From assembly GCA_947500645.1 (NCBI GenBank), contig CANMSD010000002.1, forward strand, positions 248,001 through 312,000: a stretch of 64,000 bases of DNA, read 5' to 3'. Positions 35,841 through 46,047 of the stretch are shown in pieces (position 1 is the stretch's first letter; each line of letters starts with the position of its first letter). Source of the stretch: an uncultured Erythrobacter sp. Its GTDB lineage: Bacteria > Pseudomonadota > Alphaproteobacteria > Sphingomonadales > Sphingomonadaceae. The translations under genes were made by a program, and so were the position numbers. Under the pieces are notes generated by a model that saw only the letters and a list, made by a program, of their open reading frames with translations, made no database searches and was not told the origin of the DNA.

Positions 35841-36794
35841 ATGCCACAGTCAAACCCATTCCAAGATAAACTCGTCACCGTTTTTGGTGGCGGCGGTTTC
35901 ATCGGCAATTATGTCGCCCAGGGGCTGCTGGAGCGCGGTGCGCGCCTGCGCATTGCGAGCCGCAATCCGGAAAAAGGGTTTTCGCTGCAGCCGCTCGCCG
36001 ATCTGGGTCAGCTCCAATTCGCACGCTGCGACATCACGAATGAGCAAAGTGTGGCGGCGGCGATCAGCGGCGCGAGCTACGTCGTCAATCTGGTCGGCGT
36101 CTTCAGCGGCAATCTGACTAAGGTCATGGGAGAAGCTCCGGGAACCATGGCTAGATTGGCGGCCAAGGAAGGCGTCGAAGCGCTTGTCCACGTCAGCGCA
36201 ATCGGGCCAGGCGCCGAGTCGAGCGCGGAATATGCGCGAGCAAAAGCCCAGGGCGAGCAAGCGGTGAGCGAGGCGTTTCCCAAAGCGACAATCCTGCGTC
36301 CCTCAATCGTATTCGGAAAAGACGACAACTTCCTCAATATGTTCGGCCAGATGATCTCTACGCTGCCCGTTCTTCCTGTGTTTGGACCGGATGCGAAGCT
36401 GCAACTGGTCTATGTCGATGACGTGGCCGAAGCCGTGCTGAACGCGCTGGAGAACCCCGACAAGCACGGCGGCAAAACATTTGAGCTCGGCGGACCTGAA
36501 CAGCTGAGCATGATGGAAATCAATCATCGAATTGCCGCTGCGCAAGGCCGGAAACGCCGCTTTCTTGCCATGCCCGACGGAATGTCATCGCTGTTCGCGG
36601 CGCTTCCCGGCACACCGATGAGCCGCGATCAATGGACCTTGCTCAAGGCAGGAAATGTCGTTTCCGGCGATTTCCCAGGCTTCAAACAACTTGGCATCGA
36701 GCCGAAACCGCTGGGCCTGTTCCTCGACAAATGGATGATCCGCTATCGCAAGTTCGGCCGCTTCGGCCTCAGCAACGAACGCGCCTCTAGCTGA
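35841..36794 (+). CDS. NDUFA9-like NAD(P)-binding atypical SDR
   Basis: 317 residues. VFGGGGFIG at about 13-21 is the nucleotide-binding Gly motif; ARCDITNE, HVSAIG, YARAKAQGE (Tyr and Lys in the atypical SDR position) and ILRPSIVFG follow. The overall pattern is that of the complex I NDUFA9-like family, often annotated as a complex I assembly or quinone-linked epimerase homologue in alphaproteobacteria. It is the first core gene right of the tRNA. Biochemical substrate is not known. Confidence 0.85.
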   Translation: MPQSNPFQDKLVTVFGGGGFIGNYVAQGLLERGARLRIASRNPEKGFSLQPLADLGQLQFARCDITNEQSVAAAISGASYVVNLVGVFSGNLTKVMGEAPGTMARLAAKEGVEALVHVSAIGPGAESSAEYARAKAQGEQAVSEAFPKATILRPSIVFGKDDNFLNMFGQMISTLPVLPVFGPDAKLQLVYVDDVAEAVLNALENPDKHGGKTFELGGPEQLSMMEINHRIAAAQGRKRRFLAMPDGMSSLFAALPGTPMSRDQWTLLKAGNVVSGDFPGFKQLGIEPKPLGLFLDKWMIRYRKFGRFGLSNERASS

Positions 36795-37286
36795 TCAGGC
36801 TACGTCACCCCGATCCTCGTCGGAACTGGCATTTCCAAGCAGGTTGGCCGCTTCGACCACCAATATCGCCCCGTCGCTGCCGGTAATGCGCACGCGTTGA
36901 CCGGCATCCAGATCAGGTCCCCGCGCGAGCCATTCGCTGTCCCCATGCTTGACGCGGCCCGAACCACCTTCAAACGCCTGAGTCACCACAGCCGTCTCAC
37001 CGACCAGGCGCGTGCCGCGCTGGTTCATCATGGGATCCGGGCTCTCAATCGGCTTGTCGCGCAAAAAGCGGCGCGCGCTAAACGCTGCGATCAATGAGAG
37101 CGAGACGAATATCACGACCTGCGAAGGCAGTCCCAAATCGAGCCCGATCGTCAACAGACCTGTTATGATTGCGGCGACAGCGAGCCAGATCAGGTAAACG
37201 CCCGGCACCACCATTTCGAGCGCGGCCAGTACAAGGCCGAAGCCAATCCAGATCCAATGCGGGTCGAGAGAGCCCCAATCGTCCAT
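36795..37286 (-). CDS. NfeD-family membrane protein
   Basis: 163 residues: three membrane helices in the first 75 (WIWIGFGLVLAALEMVVPG, YLIWLAVAAIITGLLTI) and a C-terminal OB-fold (LVGETAVVTQAF..GSGRVKHGDSEWLARG). NfeD proteins partner SPFH proteins in membrane microdomains; the SPFH gene lies directly upstream with a one-base TGATG junction. Confidence 0.9.
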   Translation of the reverse strand: MDDWGSLDPHWIWIGFGLVLAALEMVVPGVYLIWLAVAAIITGLLTIGLDLGLPSQVVIFVSLSLIAAFSARRFLRDKPIESPDPMMNQRGTRLVGETAVVTQAFEGGSGRVKHGDSEWLARGPDLDAGQRVRITGSDGAILVVEAANLLGNASSDEDRGDVA

Positions 37287-38275
37287 CAGTTGTCACCAGC
37301 ACGCGGAACGCTGGCGCGGGCGCGAGATTGCGGCAGCGGAGTGCCACCACCAGTGGTCACATCGCCTTCGGCTGGGGACACTGCTTCGCGAACCAATTCT
37401 CCGATTCCGCCGAGCGAGCCAATCAACTGAGTGGCCTCGACCGGGAAAAGGATGGTCTTTGCATTCGGGCTGTCGGCGAACTTGCCAACAGCCTTGGTGT
37501 ATTCCTGCGCCACGAAGTAGTTGATGGCCTGACTGCCGGAGGAGGCAATGGCGTCGGACACCATCTGGGTCGCCTTGGCTTCCGCCTCTGCCGCGCGTTC
37601 ACGCGCTTCCGCATCGCGGAACGCTGCCTCGCGCTTACCTTCGGCCTCAAGGATGGCAGACTGCTTTGAGCCTTCCGAGCGAAGAATCGCGCTCGTCTTG
37701 TCGCCTTCTGCCTCAAGAATTTCCGCGCGTTTCAGACGTTCCGCCTTCATCTGGCGGGCCATCGCCTCCGAAATGTCGCGCGGTGGGCGAATATCCTTGA
37801 TCTCGACCCGGGTAATCTTGACTCCCCATGGCGAGGTCGCGTGATCGACCACGCTGAGCAGCCGGGCGTTAATCTCATCGCGCTTGGACAAAGTCTCGTC
37901 GAGGTCCATAGAACCCATCACCGTACGCAAATTTGTGGTGGTGAGCGCCATGATCGCGGCATAGAGATTGGCCACTTCGTAGGCTGCCTTGCCTGCGTCC
38001 AGAACCTGGAAGAACACCACCGCATCGACGCCAACCATGGCGTTATCCTTGGTGATGATTTCCTGACCGGGAATATCGAGCACCTGCTCCATCACATTCA
38101 CTTTCTGACCGACCCGGTCGATGAATGGATAGATGATATGCAGGCCCGGCTGTGCCGCGAGGTGGAATTTCCCAAGCCGCTCAATGGTGTAGACATAGCC
38201 CTGCTTCACCACTCGCACGGCCAGAACGAGAAACACCACCAACAGCAGCACCAAGGCTACAAGCACGAATTCCAT
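37286..38275 (-). CDS. SPFH/Band 7 (stomatin-like) membrane protein
   Basis: 329 residues with one N-terminal membrane helix (LVALVLLLVVFLVLAV), then the Band 7 domain (YVYTIERLGKFHLAAQPGLH, VDAVVFFQVLDAGKAAYEV, DEINARLLSVVDHATSPWGV) and an Ala/Glu-rich coiled coil (EAEGDKTSAILRSEGSKQSA). It scaffolds membrane quality-control microdomains with NfeD. ATG 38275 matches the family start; the frame is open upstream but lacks similarity. Confidence 0.92.
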   Translation of the reverse strand: MEFVLVALVLLLVVFLVLAVRVVKQGYVYTIERLGKFHLAAQPGLHIIYPFIDRVGQKVNVMEQVLDIPGQEIITKDNAMVGVDAVVFFQVLDAGKAAYEVANLYAAIMALTTTNLRTVMGSMDLDETLSKRDEINARLLSVVDHATSPWGVKITRVEIKDIRPPRDISEAMARQMKAERLKRAEILEAEGDKTSAILRSEGSKQSAILEAEGKREAAFRDAEARERAAEAEAKATQMVSDAIASSGSQAINYFVAQEYTKAVGKFADSPNAKTILFPVEATQLIGSLGGIGELVREAVSPAEGDVTTGGGTPLPQSRARASVPRAGDN

Positions 38276-38562
38276 ACACTCAACTCCCAAAGATCTACCT
38301 GCCGAGCTTAGCCCGCCGCGCGCCAATCACAAAGCGAAAGCGAAAACCGGCAAAGTTGACAAAGGTGACAGGGTGTCACCCCCCGTTTTTGCCATCAAAG
38401 CCCCAGAAATCCGGGCTTCTCGCCCCTTTCGGCGAAGTTGACACTTATCCAACCTGAAACGCTCCAATACCCCGGACCAAAACGCACCGAGACTAGCGCG
38501 GAGCACGCAAGTAGGAAAACGCGGCGGTCCGGCGTTGAGCATTCGCGGCCAACAAACCGCCG

Positions 38563-39444
38563 TTAGAGTGCGCCGCGATACAACTCCAGCTTGGCAGCAT
38601 AGGCCTTCTCAGCGGCTTCCTTCGCATAAGCTGGGCTGTCGGGAACGGTCCAACCGTGATCACCAGCATAGACTTCGATTTCCGCGGAACGCCCGGCTGC
38701 ATCCGTCGCTTCGCGCAATGCGGTCTTGTCTCCCGGAGCCTCCGCATCATCATCCTGCGCAATGGCGAAGAGGTAGCTTGCCTGCGTTTCCGCCAGCAAT
38801 TTGTGCGGGCTTTCCTCATCCTCTCGCACCAGACCGCCACCATGAAAGCTTGCCGCCGCCTTGATCCGTCCCGGCACGGCGTGCACGGAATAGACGGTGA
38901 AAGGCCCGCCCATGCAGTATCCCTCGGAACCGATCCCCCGCGTGCTGTCGACCGCCTCTTGCTCGTCGAGCCAGGCGACAATCGCCTGAGCATCGCGCTT
39001 GATCGCAAAGGAGGAAAGCTTTTCGCGCCAAGGGCCAACCGTTTCGAACGCTCCGCCCTCGATCCAAGCGGCGAAGTCTGCAAATTGTTCACCGGCCACA
39101 TCGCGATAATATGGGTTCACGACCAGAACGGCGTAGCCTTCGCCCGCTAGCCGACGCGCCATGTTGCGCTTGCTTTCACGGATCGAGGCGATGTCGGGCC
39201 AGAAGATTACCGCAGGGTGCGGGCCTTCAGCGGGATGGACGAAGAAGGCGTCCATAGTGCCGTCCTCGGTTTCGAAACTAACGCTGCTCTCCGTAAGGTC
39301 GAGCATTACCCGGTCGGCTGCGACTTCACCCTCGGCTTCCCCGGGCGCACATGCCGCCACAGCGGCCGCTCCAGCAAGCACGCCAAACTTCCGCCGGCTC
39401 ACCTCGCCGCGCGCCCATTCCTTCAACTTCACCTCATTGCACAT
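38563..39444 (-). CDS. Dienelactone hydrolase-family Tat lipoprotein
   Basis: 293 residues. The start region has a twin-arginine motif (SRRKFGVLAGAAAVAAC) with Cys in a lipobox-like position. The alpha/beta hydrolase core shows GSEGYCMGGPF, where Cys replaces the usual Ser nucleophile, as in dienelactone hydrolases, then FHGGGLV and the terminal GDHGWTVPD with the catalytic His. ATG 39444 has GGAG upstream. It acts in the periplasm; substrate unknown. Confidence 0.85.
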   Translation of the reverse strand: MCNEVKLKEWARGEVSRRKFGVLAGAAAVAACAPGEAEGEVAADRVMLDLTESSVSFETEDGTMDAFFVHPAEGPHPAVIFWPDIASIRESKRNMARRLAGEGYAVLVVNPYYRDVAGEQFADFAAWIEGGAFETVGPWREKLSSFAIKRDAQAIVAWLDEQEAVDSTRGIGSEGYCMGGPFTVYSVHAVPGRIKAAASFHGGGLVREDEESPHKLLAETQASYLFAIAQDDDAEAPGDKTALREATDAAGRSAEIEVYAGDHGWTVPDSPAYAKEAAEKAYAAKLELYRGAL

Positions 39445-39547
39445 GCACTTTTCTCCGAGTCTGGAACCACCCGGGCAGTAAAGGCCAGCGCGGCGCGATG
39501 GACAAGCGCCAAATTGCCCGGCAACATGTCTGCCAAGGGAGAGGTTT

Positions 39548-41701
39548 ATGCTGAGAACAGGATTGGCGCTGGCCGCGTCGCTCACGCTGGCAGGTTGCGG
39601 TATGCTGGGCGCGGATGATGCGCAAGACGGCATCACTCAGGCGCAATTGGTCAGTGCAGGCGAAAACAACGCCGACTGGATCACGCATGGGCGCACCTAT
39701 TCCGAGCAGCGCTTCTCCCCCCTCGATGAAATCAGTACGGAAACCGTTAGCGGTCTGGGCCTCGCCTGGTTTGCCGATATGGATACGGCGCGCGGTCAGG
39801 AAGCAACGCCGCTGGTGATTGATGGCAGGCTCTATGTGACGACCGCATGGAGCAAAGTGAAGGCATACGATGCGGCGACAGGCGAGCCGATGTGGGATTA
39901 TGACCCGCAGGTGCCTGGTGAGACGGCGGTGAAGGCATGCTGCGACACAGTCAATCGCGGTCTTGCTGCATGGGGTGACAGGCTATTCCTTGGCACACTC
40001 GACGGGCGGCTCGTCGCGCTCGACCGCGATACGGGCGAGGTCGAGTGGGAGACCGTCACAGTCGACCAGTCGCAGTCCTACACGGTCACCGGCGCGCCGC
40101 GGATCATCGATGGCAAAATCATCATCGGCAATGGCGGCGCGGAGTTTGGCGTGCGCGGTTACATCGCCGCCTATGACGTCGACAATGGTGAGGAACTGTG
40201 GCGCTTCTATACTGTACCCGGCGGCGATGAAGGCGAGGATGCGCCTGAATATCTGCGCAAAGCGGCGAGCACATGGAGCGGTGATGTGCTGGGCGGCGAG
40301 GACTCGATCGGCGGCGGCGGGACCGTATGGGATTCGATGGCTTACGACCCCGAGCTTGACCTGCTCTACATCGGAGTAGGCAACGGAAGCCCATGGAACC
40401 GCGCCTACCGCTCCCCCGGAGCAGACGGCACGGGCGAAGGGGACAATCTCTACCTCTCCAGCATCGTCGCGATCCGTCCCGATACAGGCGAATATGTCTG
40501 GCATTATCAGACCACGCCGGGCGAGACGTGGGATTACACGGCGACGCAGCACATCATCCTGGCCGATATGGACATCGACGGGGCCCAGCGTGAGGTTCTG
40601 ATGCAGGCGCCCAAGAACGGCTTCTTCTATGTTATCGACCGGGCGACGGGGGAATTCATTTCCGCCAAGCCCTACGTCTCGGTCAATTGGGCTAGCGAAA
40701 TCGGTGACGACGGGCGACCGGTCGAAAACGCAGAAGCTCGCATCGACAAGACTGGCAAACCCGCCCTGGTCACACCCGGTGCACTGGGCGGGCACAATTG
40801 GCATCCGATGGCCTATCATCCCGGCGAGAATCTCGTTTACATCCCCGCTTTCGAGGCGGCGATGGTTTACGCGCCGGAAGAGAATTGGAAGCCGGACCGT
40901 GCGCGCGGTTTCAATGTCGGCTTCAACCTCGGCGCGGGCGACCTTCCCCCAGACCTTGGCATTCGCCGTGAGGTTTACGGAACGGTCAAAGGGCGGCTGA
41001 CAGCCTGGGACCCGGTCAAACAGGAAGCGCGCTGGACGGTCGAGTTTCCCGGGCCATGGAATGGCGGTCTGCTCGCAACCGGAGGCGGGCTGGTATTCCA
41101 GGGCAATTCCTCAAGCGAATTCAGCGCTTACAACGCCGCAAACGGGGACAAGCTATGGAGCTTCCCGGCACAGACCGGCATTGTGGCGCCACCGATCACC
41201 TACACGGTCGATGGCGAGCAATATGTCGCAGTGCTGGCCGGATGGGGCGGCGCCTATGCGATCACCGCCGATGGCGAGTTGGTGAATGCGCAGGGACCGG
41301 TGCGCAATATCAGCCGCTTGCTGGTGTTCAAGCTGGGCGCGGACGGCGCATTGCCGGATATCCCGGAGCTGGCCCGCCTGCCGCTTGATCCTCCGCCCAG
41401 CCGCGCGAGCGAAGAAACCATCGCTTTGGGCGGTGAGAAGTACGCGCGCTATTGCGCGGTCTGTCATGCTCCGGGCGCGGTTGGCTCCACCCTGCTGCCC
41501 GACCTCCGGCGGTCCGGCACTCTCGGCAACAGGCGCAGCTGGCTAGCGGTCGTGAATGACGGCATCCTGAAAGATAACGGCATGGTCGGGTTCTCGGATT
41601 CGATGAACGAGGAAGAGATCGACGCGATTCGCGCCTATGTCATCCACCGCGCAAACGAGGACAAGGCAATCGAGCAGCCTGAACAGATCGTGCGGCGTTA
41701 G
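39548..41701 (+). CDS. PQQ-dependent quinohaemoprotein dehydrogenase lipoprotein
   Basis: 717 residues. The N-terminus is a lipoprotein signal (ALAASLTLAGC). The body is a PQQ beta-propeller: WITHGRTYSEQRFSPL, the adjacent Cys pair in KACCDTVNRG, and repeats such as AAYDVDNGEELWRFYTVPG and LTAWDPVKQEARWTVEFPG. The last 90 residues form a cytochrome c with CAVCH haem site and a Met in GMVGFSD. It oxidises alcohols or aldehydes in the periplasm and passes electrons to the respiratory chain. Substrate cannot be deduced. Confidence 0.9.
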   Translation: MLRTGLALAASLTLAGCGMLGADDAQDGITQAQLVSAGENNADWITHGRTYSEQRFSPLDEISTETVSGLGLAWFADMDTARGQEATPLVIDGRLYVTTAWSKVKAYDAATGEPMWDYDPQVPGETAVKACCDTVNRGLAAWGDRLFLGTLDGRLVALDRDTGEVEWETVTVDQSQSYTVTGAPRIIDGKIIIGNGGAEFGVRGYIAAYDVDNGEELWRFYTVPGGDEGEDAPEYLRKAASTWSGDVLGGEDSIGGGGTVWDSMAYDPELDLLYIGVGNGSPWNRAYRSPGADGTGEGDNLYLSSIVAIRPDTGEYVWHYQTTPGETWDYTATQHIILADMDIDGAQREVLMQAPKNGFFYVIDRATGEFISAKPYVSVNWASEIGDDGRPVENAEARIDKTGKPALVTPGALGGHNWHPMAYHPGENLVYIPAFEAAMVYAPEENWKPDRARGFNVGFNLGAGDLPPDLGIRREVYGTVKGRLTAWDPVKQEARWTVEFPGPWNGGLLATGGGLVFQGNSSSEFSAYNAANGDKLWSFPAQTGIVAPPITYTVDGEQYVAVLAGWGGAYAITADGELVNAQGPVRNISRLLVFKLGADGALPDIPELARLPLDPPPSRASEETIALGGEKYARYCAVCHAPGAVGSTLLPDLRRSGTLGNRRSWLAVVNDGILKDNGMVGFSDSMNEEEIDAIRAYVIHRANEDKAIEQPEQIVRR

Positions 41702-41710
41702 ATCGGCGCT

Positions 41711-42589
41711 CTAACCTCTGAACACAACCGTTCGGCTGTCATTGAGCAGCACCCGCTCCTCGACAAAGAGGCGCACAGCCTCCGCCAGAACGCGGCGTTC
41801 AATATCGCGCCCTTTGCGCACGAGATCATCAGGAGCATCAGCATGCGTGACACGCTCGACATCCTGATGGATGATCGGCCCCTCATCCAGATCGCCGGTT
41901 ACGAAATGCGCAGTCGCGCCGATGATTTTGACCCCGCGGTCATGCGCCTGGTGGTAAGGTTTCGCGCCTTTGAAGCCGGGCAGGAAGCTGTGATGGATGT
42001 TGATACAGCGTCCGGCGAAATGCTCTGATTGTTCATCGGAGAAGATCTGCATGTAGCGGGCCAGCACTATGAGCTCCGCCTGCGTCTGCTCGGCAATTTT
42101 GCGAAGCTGCGCTTCCTGATCAGGCTTGGTCTCTTTGCTGACCGGCAGGTGGTAGAACGGCACATCGCCCAGCTCGATATGCGACACCGCCTCACGCGGA
42201 TGGTTCGAAACGATCGCGACCGGATCGATGTTGAGCTCGCCCGTGCGCCAGCGATAGAGCAGATCGACCAGGCAGTGATCGAACTTGCTGACCATGATCA
42301 GCACCCGCCGTGCTCTATCTCGCAAGGCAAGCTTCCAGCGCATGTCAAATTCACGGGCGAACGCGTCAAACTCTTCGCGCAAACGCTCGCGAGGCGTGCC
42401 GTCCGGATCGAACGCCACCCGCATGAAGAAGCGGTCGCTCCCACGGTCATTGAATTGCTGTGCTTCCAGAATGTTGCAACCGCGCTCGAACAGGAAGGCG
42501 GTTACGCGAGCGGTAATGCCCGGTCTGTCAGCACAGCCGAGTGTCAGAATCAGCGCGCCTGTGCTCGTCTCCTTGCCCACAACCGACAT
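41711..42589 (-). CDS. purU: Formyltetrahydrofolate deformylase PurU
   Basis: 292 residues: an N-terminal ACT domain ([25 protein letters not shown] in two parts) and a formyltransferase-like hydrolase domain with [20 protein letters not shown] and [13 protein letters not shown], holding the catalytic Asn-His-Asp set. It hydrolyses 10-formyl-THF to THF and formate. Formate is the substrate of PurT, encoded two genes upstream on the same strand. ATG 42589 lies one base after the previous stop. Confidence 0.93.
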   Translation of the reverse strand: MSVVGKETSTGALILTLGCADRPGITARVTAFLFERGCNILEAQQFNDRGSDRFFMRVAFDPDGTPRERLREEFDAFAREFDMRWKLALRDRARRVLIMVSKFDHCLVDLLYRWRTGELNIDPVAIVSNHPREAVSHIELGDVPFYHLPVSKETKPDQEAQLRKIAEQTQAELIVLARYMQIFSDEQSEHFAGRCINIHHSFLPGFKGAKPYHQAHDRGVKIIGATAHFVTGDLDEGPIIHQDVERVTHADAPDDLVRKGRDIERRVLAEAVRLFVEERVLLNDSRTVVFRG

Positions 42590-42590
42590 C

Positions 42591-43601
42591 TCACCGGCCC
42601 CCAAGCGCCGTCTCGCATTCGCTCATCAACTGCGCAATGATATCAGCCACTGGCTCCTCGGCCTTGACCATGCCGACCGATTGACCGGCCATAAGGCTGC
42701 CGTTTTCGACATCGCCATCCACCACCGCACGGCGCAATGCACCGGCCCAGTAATGCTCGATCTGCAGCTGTGCTTCGCCCATATCGACTTCTTCGCGGTC
42801 AAGCAGTCCGGCAACCTCGATCTGCTTGGCTGTGAACTCCTCTGTGCCCTTGTTCTTGAGCGCACGCACCGGGATCACCGGCAAACGCGGGTCGACCTGC
42901 ACGCTTGCCTCGGCATCGCGTGCCTTGGCGCGGAAGAACGCCTTTTTGAAGTCGGGATGCGCAATGCTCTCGGTCGCACAGGCGAACCGCGTGCCCAGCT
43001 GTACGCCGCACGCGCCCATTTCCAGATAGCCCGCAATCGCCTCGCCCCGACCGATGCCGCCTGCGACGAAGACCACGTGATCGTCCGCCAGCTCGGGGAG
43101 GAATTCCTGCGCGAGCACGCTGGTTGCAACCGGGCCGATATGTCCGCCTGCTTCCATCCCCTCGATCACCAGCGCATCGCCGCCAGAGCGCAGCAGCTTC
43201 TTCGCCAGCGCCAGCGTGGGCGCAAAGACGATGACCTTGGCACCAAACTCCTTGATCGCCTCAACGCTGCCCTTGGGCGGGATGCCGCCTGCGAGCACGA
43301 CATGGGTCACGCCATGCTTCTTACAGACCGCGATAAGATCGAAGAGCTGCGGATGCATGGTGATAAGGTTGACGCCAAAAGGCTTGTCGGTGCGCGCCTT
43401 GGTCTCGGCGATTTCAGTATCGAGCAGTTCTGGCGTCATCGCGCCGCAGGCGATCACGCCAAAGCCGCCCGCATTGGAGATGGCAGAGACGAGATTGCGC
43501 TCGGAAACCCAGCTCATCGCGCCGCACAGGATCGCGGTTTCGCAGCCAAGAAAGTCGGTGCCGCGCTGCATCAGGGCGGCACTTTTGGGATAGCTAGTCA
43601 T
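42591..43601 (-). CDS. Nitronate monooxygenase-family flavoprotein
   Basis: 336 residues, TIM-barrel of the 2-nitropropane dioxygenase/nitronate monooxygenase family: [61 protein letters not shown] and [14 protein letters not shown] carry the FMN phosphate-binding loops. It oxidises nitronates or acts as an enoyl-reductase-like flavoenzyme. ATG 43601 chosen by family start. It sits between purT and purU. Confidence 0.88.
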   Translation of the reverse strand: MTSYPKSAALMQRGTDFLGCETAILCGAMSWVSERNLVSAISNAGGFGVIACGAMTPELLDTEIAETKARTDKPFGVNLITMHPQLFDLIAVCKKHGVTHVVLAGGIPPKGSVEAIKEFGAKVIVFAPTLALAKKLLRSGGDALVIEGMEAGGHIGPVATSVLAQEFLPELADDHVVFVAGGIGRGEAIAGYLEMGACGVQLGTRFACATESIAHPDFKKAFFRAKARDAEASVQVDPRLPVIPVRALKNKGTEEFTAKQIEVAGLLDREEVDMGEAQLQIEHYWAGALRRAVVDGDVENGSLMAGQSVGMVKAEEPVADIIAQLMSECETALGGR

Positions 43602-43642
43602 GAAGCGGGCGATTAGGCGGCTCAACTCGGCTCGGCAAGGCG

Positions 43643-44821
43643 TCAATCGCGATAGGTGATTTGCACTTTGCTGGCGGCTTTGCTCGCCAATGTACGCGCT
43701 TCATCGGTATCCGACCCAGTGGCAAGCGAGACGCCCATCCTGCGATACGGACGCGTGGTTGGCTTGCCGAAGATACGAATATCGACCTCCGGGTGAACGG
43801 ATAGCGCCTCAGCCACCCCTGCAAACTCAAACGCAGCACTATCCCGATCCGCCAGGATCACCGCTGAAGCTGCCGGGATCGCCGAGATATTGTCCGGGAC
43901 CGCAAAGCCCATAATCGCGCGGGCGTGCAGGTCGAATTCGGTCAGCTTTTGCGAGGTAAGCGTGACCATCCCGGTATCATGCGGACGGGGGCTCAATTCC
44001 GAGAAGATCACCTCTTCGCCCTTCACGAAAAACTCCACGCCATAAAGGCCCCAACCGCGTCCATCACCTTGCAGCGCCTCAACGACTTTCGCCGCCATAG
44101 ATCGCGCCTTTGCCAACGTGTCGTCACTCATCGCAGCGGGCTGCCAGCTCTCCTGATAATCGCCGCGCTCCTGCCGGTGGCCAATCGGCGGACAAAAGCT
44201 GATCCCACCAGCATGTCGCACGGTTAGCAGAGTGATTTCATAGTCGAAGTCGATGAACTGCTCGACAATCACACGCCTACGGTCTCCGCGCATGTTGTCG
44301 ACCGCATAGTTCCAAGCTGCCTCTACGCCATCCGCATCGTCAATCTTGCTCTGCCCCTTGCCCGACGAGGACATCACCGGCTTCATGACACAGGGGTAGC
44401 CAGCATGGTCTGCGGCCACTCGAGCTTCTTCCAGGCTCTCGGCGTAGCGATAACGTGAGGTGACCAGGCCAAGCTCTTCCGATGCAAGATCGCGGATCGC
44501 ATCGCGGTTCATAGTCAGCTGTGTCGCGCGTGCCGAGGGCACAACATTAAATCCATCCGCTTCCAGCTCGGCCAGAACCTCGGTTCGGATCGCCTCGATC
44601 TCCGGCACGATGAGATCGGGCCTATGGCGCTCAGCAACTTGGCGCAGAGCCTCTCCATCAAGCATGGAGAACACTTCGCGGGTGTCGGCGACCTGCATCG
44701 CCGGCGCATCATCATAGGCGTCGCAGGCGATAACGCGCGCGCCCAGCCTTTTTGCAGAGATGACGAATTCGCGGCCCAGTTCGCCCGAGCCAAGCAGCAA
44801 GATTGTCGCAGTGAAAGCCAT
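43643..44821 (-). CDS. purT: Formate-dependent GAR transformylase PurT
   Basis: 392 residues, ATP-grasp enzyme: LLLGSGELGREFVISAKRLG at the N-terminus, PVMSSSGKGQSKI in the ATP loop, VEFFVKGEEVIFSELSPRPHDTGMVTL with metal-binding Glu residues. It formylates glycinamide ribonucleotide with formate and ATP in purine synthesis, and so can use formate made by PurU. ATG start. Confidence 0.95.
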   Translation of the reverse strand: MAFTATILLLGSGELGREFVISAKRLGARVIACDAYDDAPAMQVADTREVFSMLDGEALRQVAERHRPDLIVPEIEAIRTEVLAELEADGFNVVPSARATQLTMNRDAIRDLASEELGLVTSRYRYAESLEEARVAADHAGYPCVMKPVMSSSGKGQSKIDDADGVEAAWNYAVDNMRGDRRRVIVEQFIDFDYEITLLTVRHAGGISFCPPIGHRQERGDYQESWQPAAMSDDTLAKARSMAAKVVEALQGDGRGWGLYGVEFFVKGEEVIFSELSPRPHDTGMVTLTSQKLTEFDLHARAIMGFAVPDNISAIPAASAVILADRDSAAFEFAGVAEALSVHPEVDIRIFGKPTTRPYRRMGVSLATGSDTDEARTLASKAASKVQITYRD

Positions 44822-44832
44822 AAGGGCAGCAC

Positions 44833-45801
44833 TTAGCGCGCTGCGAAGCTGGCTCCAAGCTCGGTCACCATTGGGCGCTCACGAAAAACAATCGGACCGC
44901 TTGAATCGCCGCTGATGCCGACGCGCATTCCGCCGCTGGCCCGCGCCATGACAAGCGCAAGTTCAGCCTGCTTGTAGGCTTCGTCGACATTGCTGCTCAG
45001 CATGGTCAAACCGACGCTGGCGGATAGTCGCGGCTCGCGCGAGGTCGATCCGATGGCGAGCGCTGCAAAGGTCTCCAGTACGTCTTCGCACCAGACCCGC
45101 GCAGTTTCCGCGTCCATGCCCGGGAGGATCACGCCGAAGCGGCCATCGCCGAGATGAGCGAGCTCATGTCCCGGCTGCGACATCGCTTGCAGGAACTGGG
45201 CAAAGGCCCACAGCACTTCGTCGGCTGCGCTTTGACCGTATTGCATGAAGATCGCGCGGAAGCGGTCGACTTCGAACATGGCGAGGACGCTGTCGCCCGG
45301 TGCTTTGAGTTCGCGGCGCAGCTTGGCAGAAAACATCTTGCTGTTGCCCAGTCCGGTCAACTGATCGGTTGTTGCGCTAGCGTAGAGTTCATCTTCGAGA
45401 ACGCGGCGCTGATCGATCGAGCGCAGCAGGCCGAGTGCACCGCAGGAAGAACCATCGTCATTCTGCACAGAGCGCAGGCTCAACGAATGCCATTGGCGCG
45501 CGGCACGCGGGCCCTCCTCGCATTGCTTCGCAAGAGGAAACTCGAAAACTTCGATTGTCGGTTTGTCAGCAAGAGCGTCCGCGACATAATCGCGCAGGCC
45601 GTCTGCATGTGTGTCGCATGCCAGATCGGCTACATGCGGATGAAACAGCAGCTGTGAGAGATCGATCCCCATTGCCGCGATGTTTGGAGAGGCATGTTCG
45701 ATAAAGCCATACTCATCGAGCTTGATGACGATATCGCCCGTTGCTTCGGCCAATAGGCCGTGCAGCACGGTGCCTTCAGTTGCACTTAATCCAATTTCCA
45801 T
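44833..45801 (-). CDS. PAS-GGDEF-like protein with degenerate active site
   Basis: 322 residues. The N-terminal part is PAS-like (ATGDIVIKLDEYGFIEHASPN), followed by a diguanylate-cyclase-type domain beginning TTDQLTGLGN and ending SASVGLTML. The signature loop reads LGDGRFGV instead of GG(D/E)EF, so cyclase activity is unlikely; it may sense GTP or c-di-GMP. ATG 45801 preferred over the in-frame GTG 45834. Upstream is a 246-bp AT-rich gap with no other gene. Confidence 0.8.
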   Translation of the reverse strand: MEIGLSATEGTVLHGLLAEATGDIVIKLDEYGFIEHASPNIAAMGIDLSQLLFHPHVADLACDTHADGLRDYVADALADKPTIEVFEFPLAKQCEEGPRAARQWHSLSLRSVQNDDGSSCGALGLLRSIDQRRVLEDELYASATTDQLTGLGNSKMFSAKLRRELKAPGDSVLAMFEVDRFRAIFMQYGQSAADEVLWAFAQFLQAMSQPGHELAHLGDGRFGVILPGMDAETARVWCEDVLETFAALAIGSTSREPRLSASVGLTMLSSNVDEAYKQAELALVMARASGGMRVGISGDSSGPIVFRERPMVTELGASFAAR

Positions 45802-46047
45802 TGCCGTATTGCCCCCGGCGTTTTTGACGACCACCCCTTGTCGAGCCGAAATTCAGTCAAGACCTATGGTTAAACTAACAATAAGGACAAAATCTTGCAG
45901 AAAACTGCAATATTTCAGTCCGAACCCCACGTTCCTGTTAGTTTAGTCAATTTACTCAACTAAAAAACGAATCAACACTGGGAGTTATTTACCATACTTT
46001 TTGTTTTCTCGATGAATTATGTGAATAATACTTACCAGGCACTATTC

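Noticed and set aside
42285..43616. 443-residue plus-strand frame opposite purU and the nitronate monooxygenase gene
   Set aside because: Antisense shadow with no domain signal; both minus-strand genes have clear family motifs.
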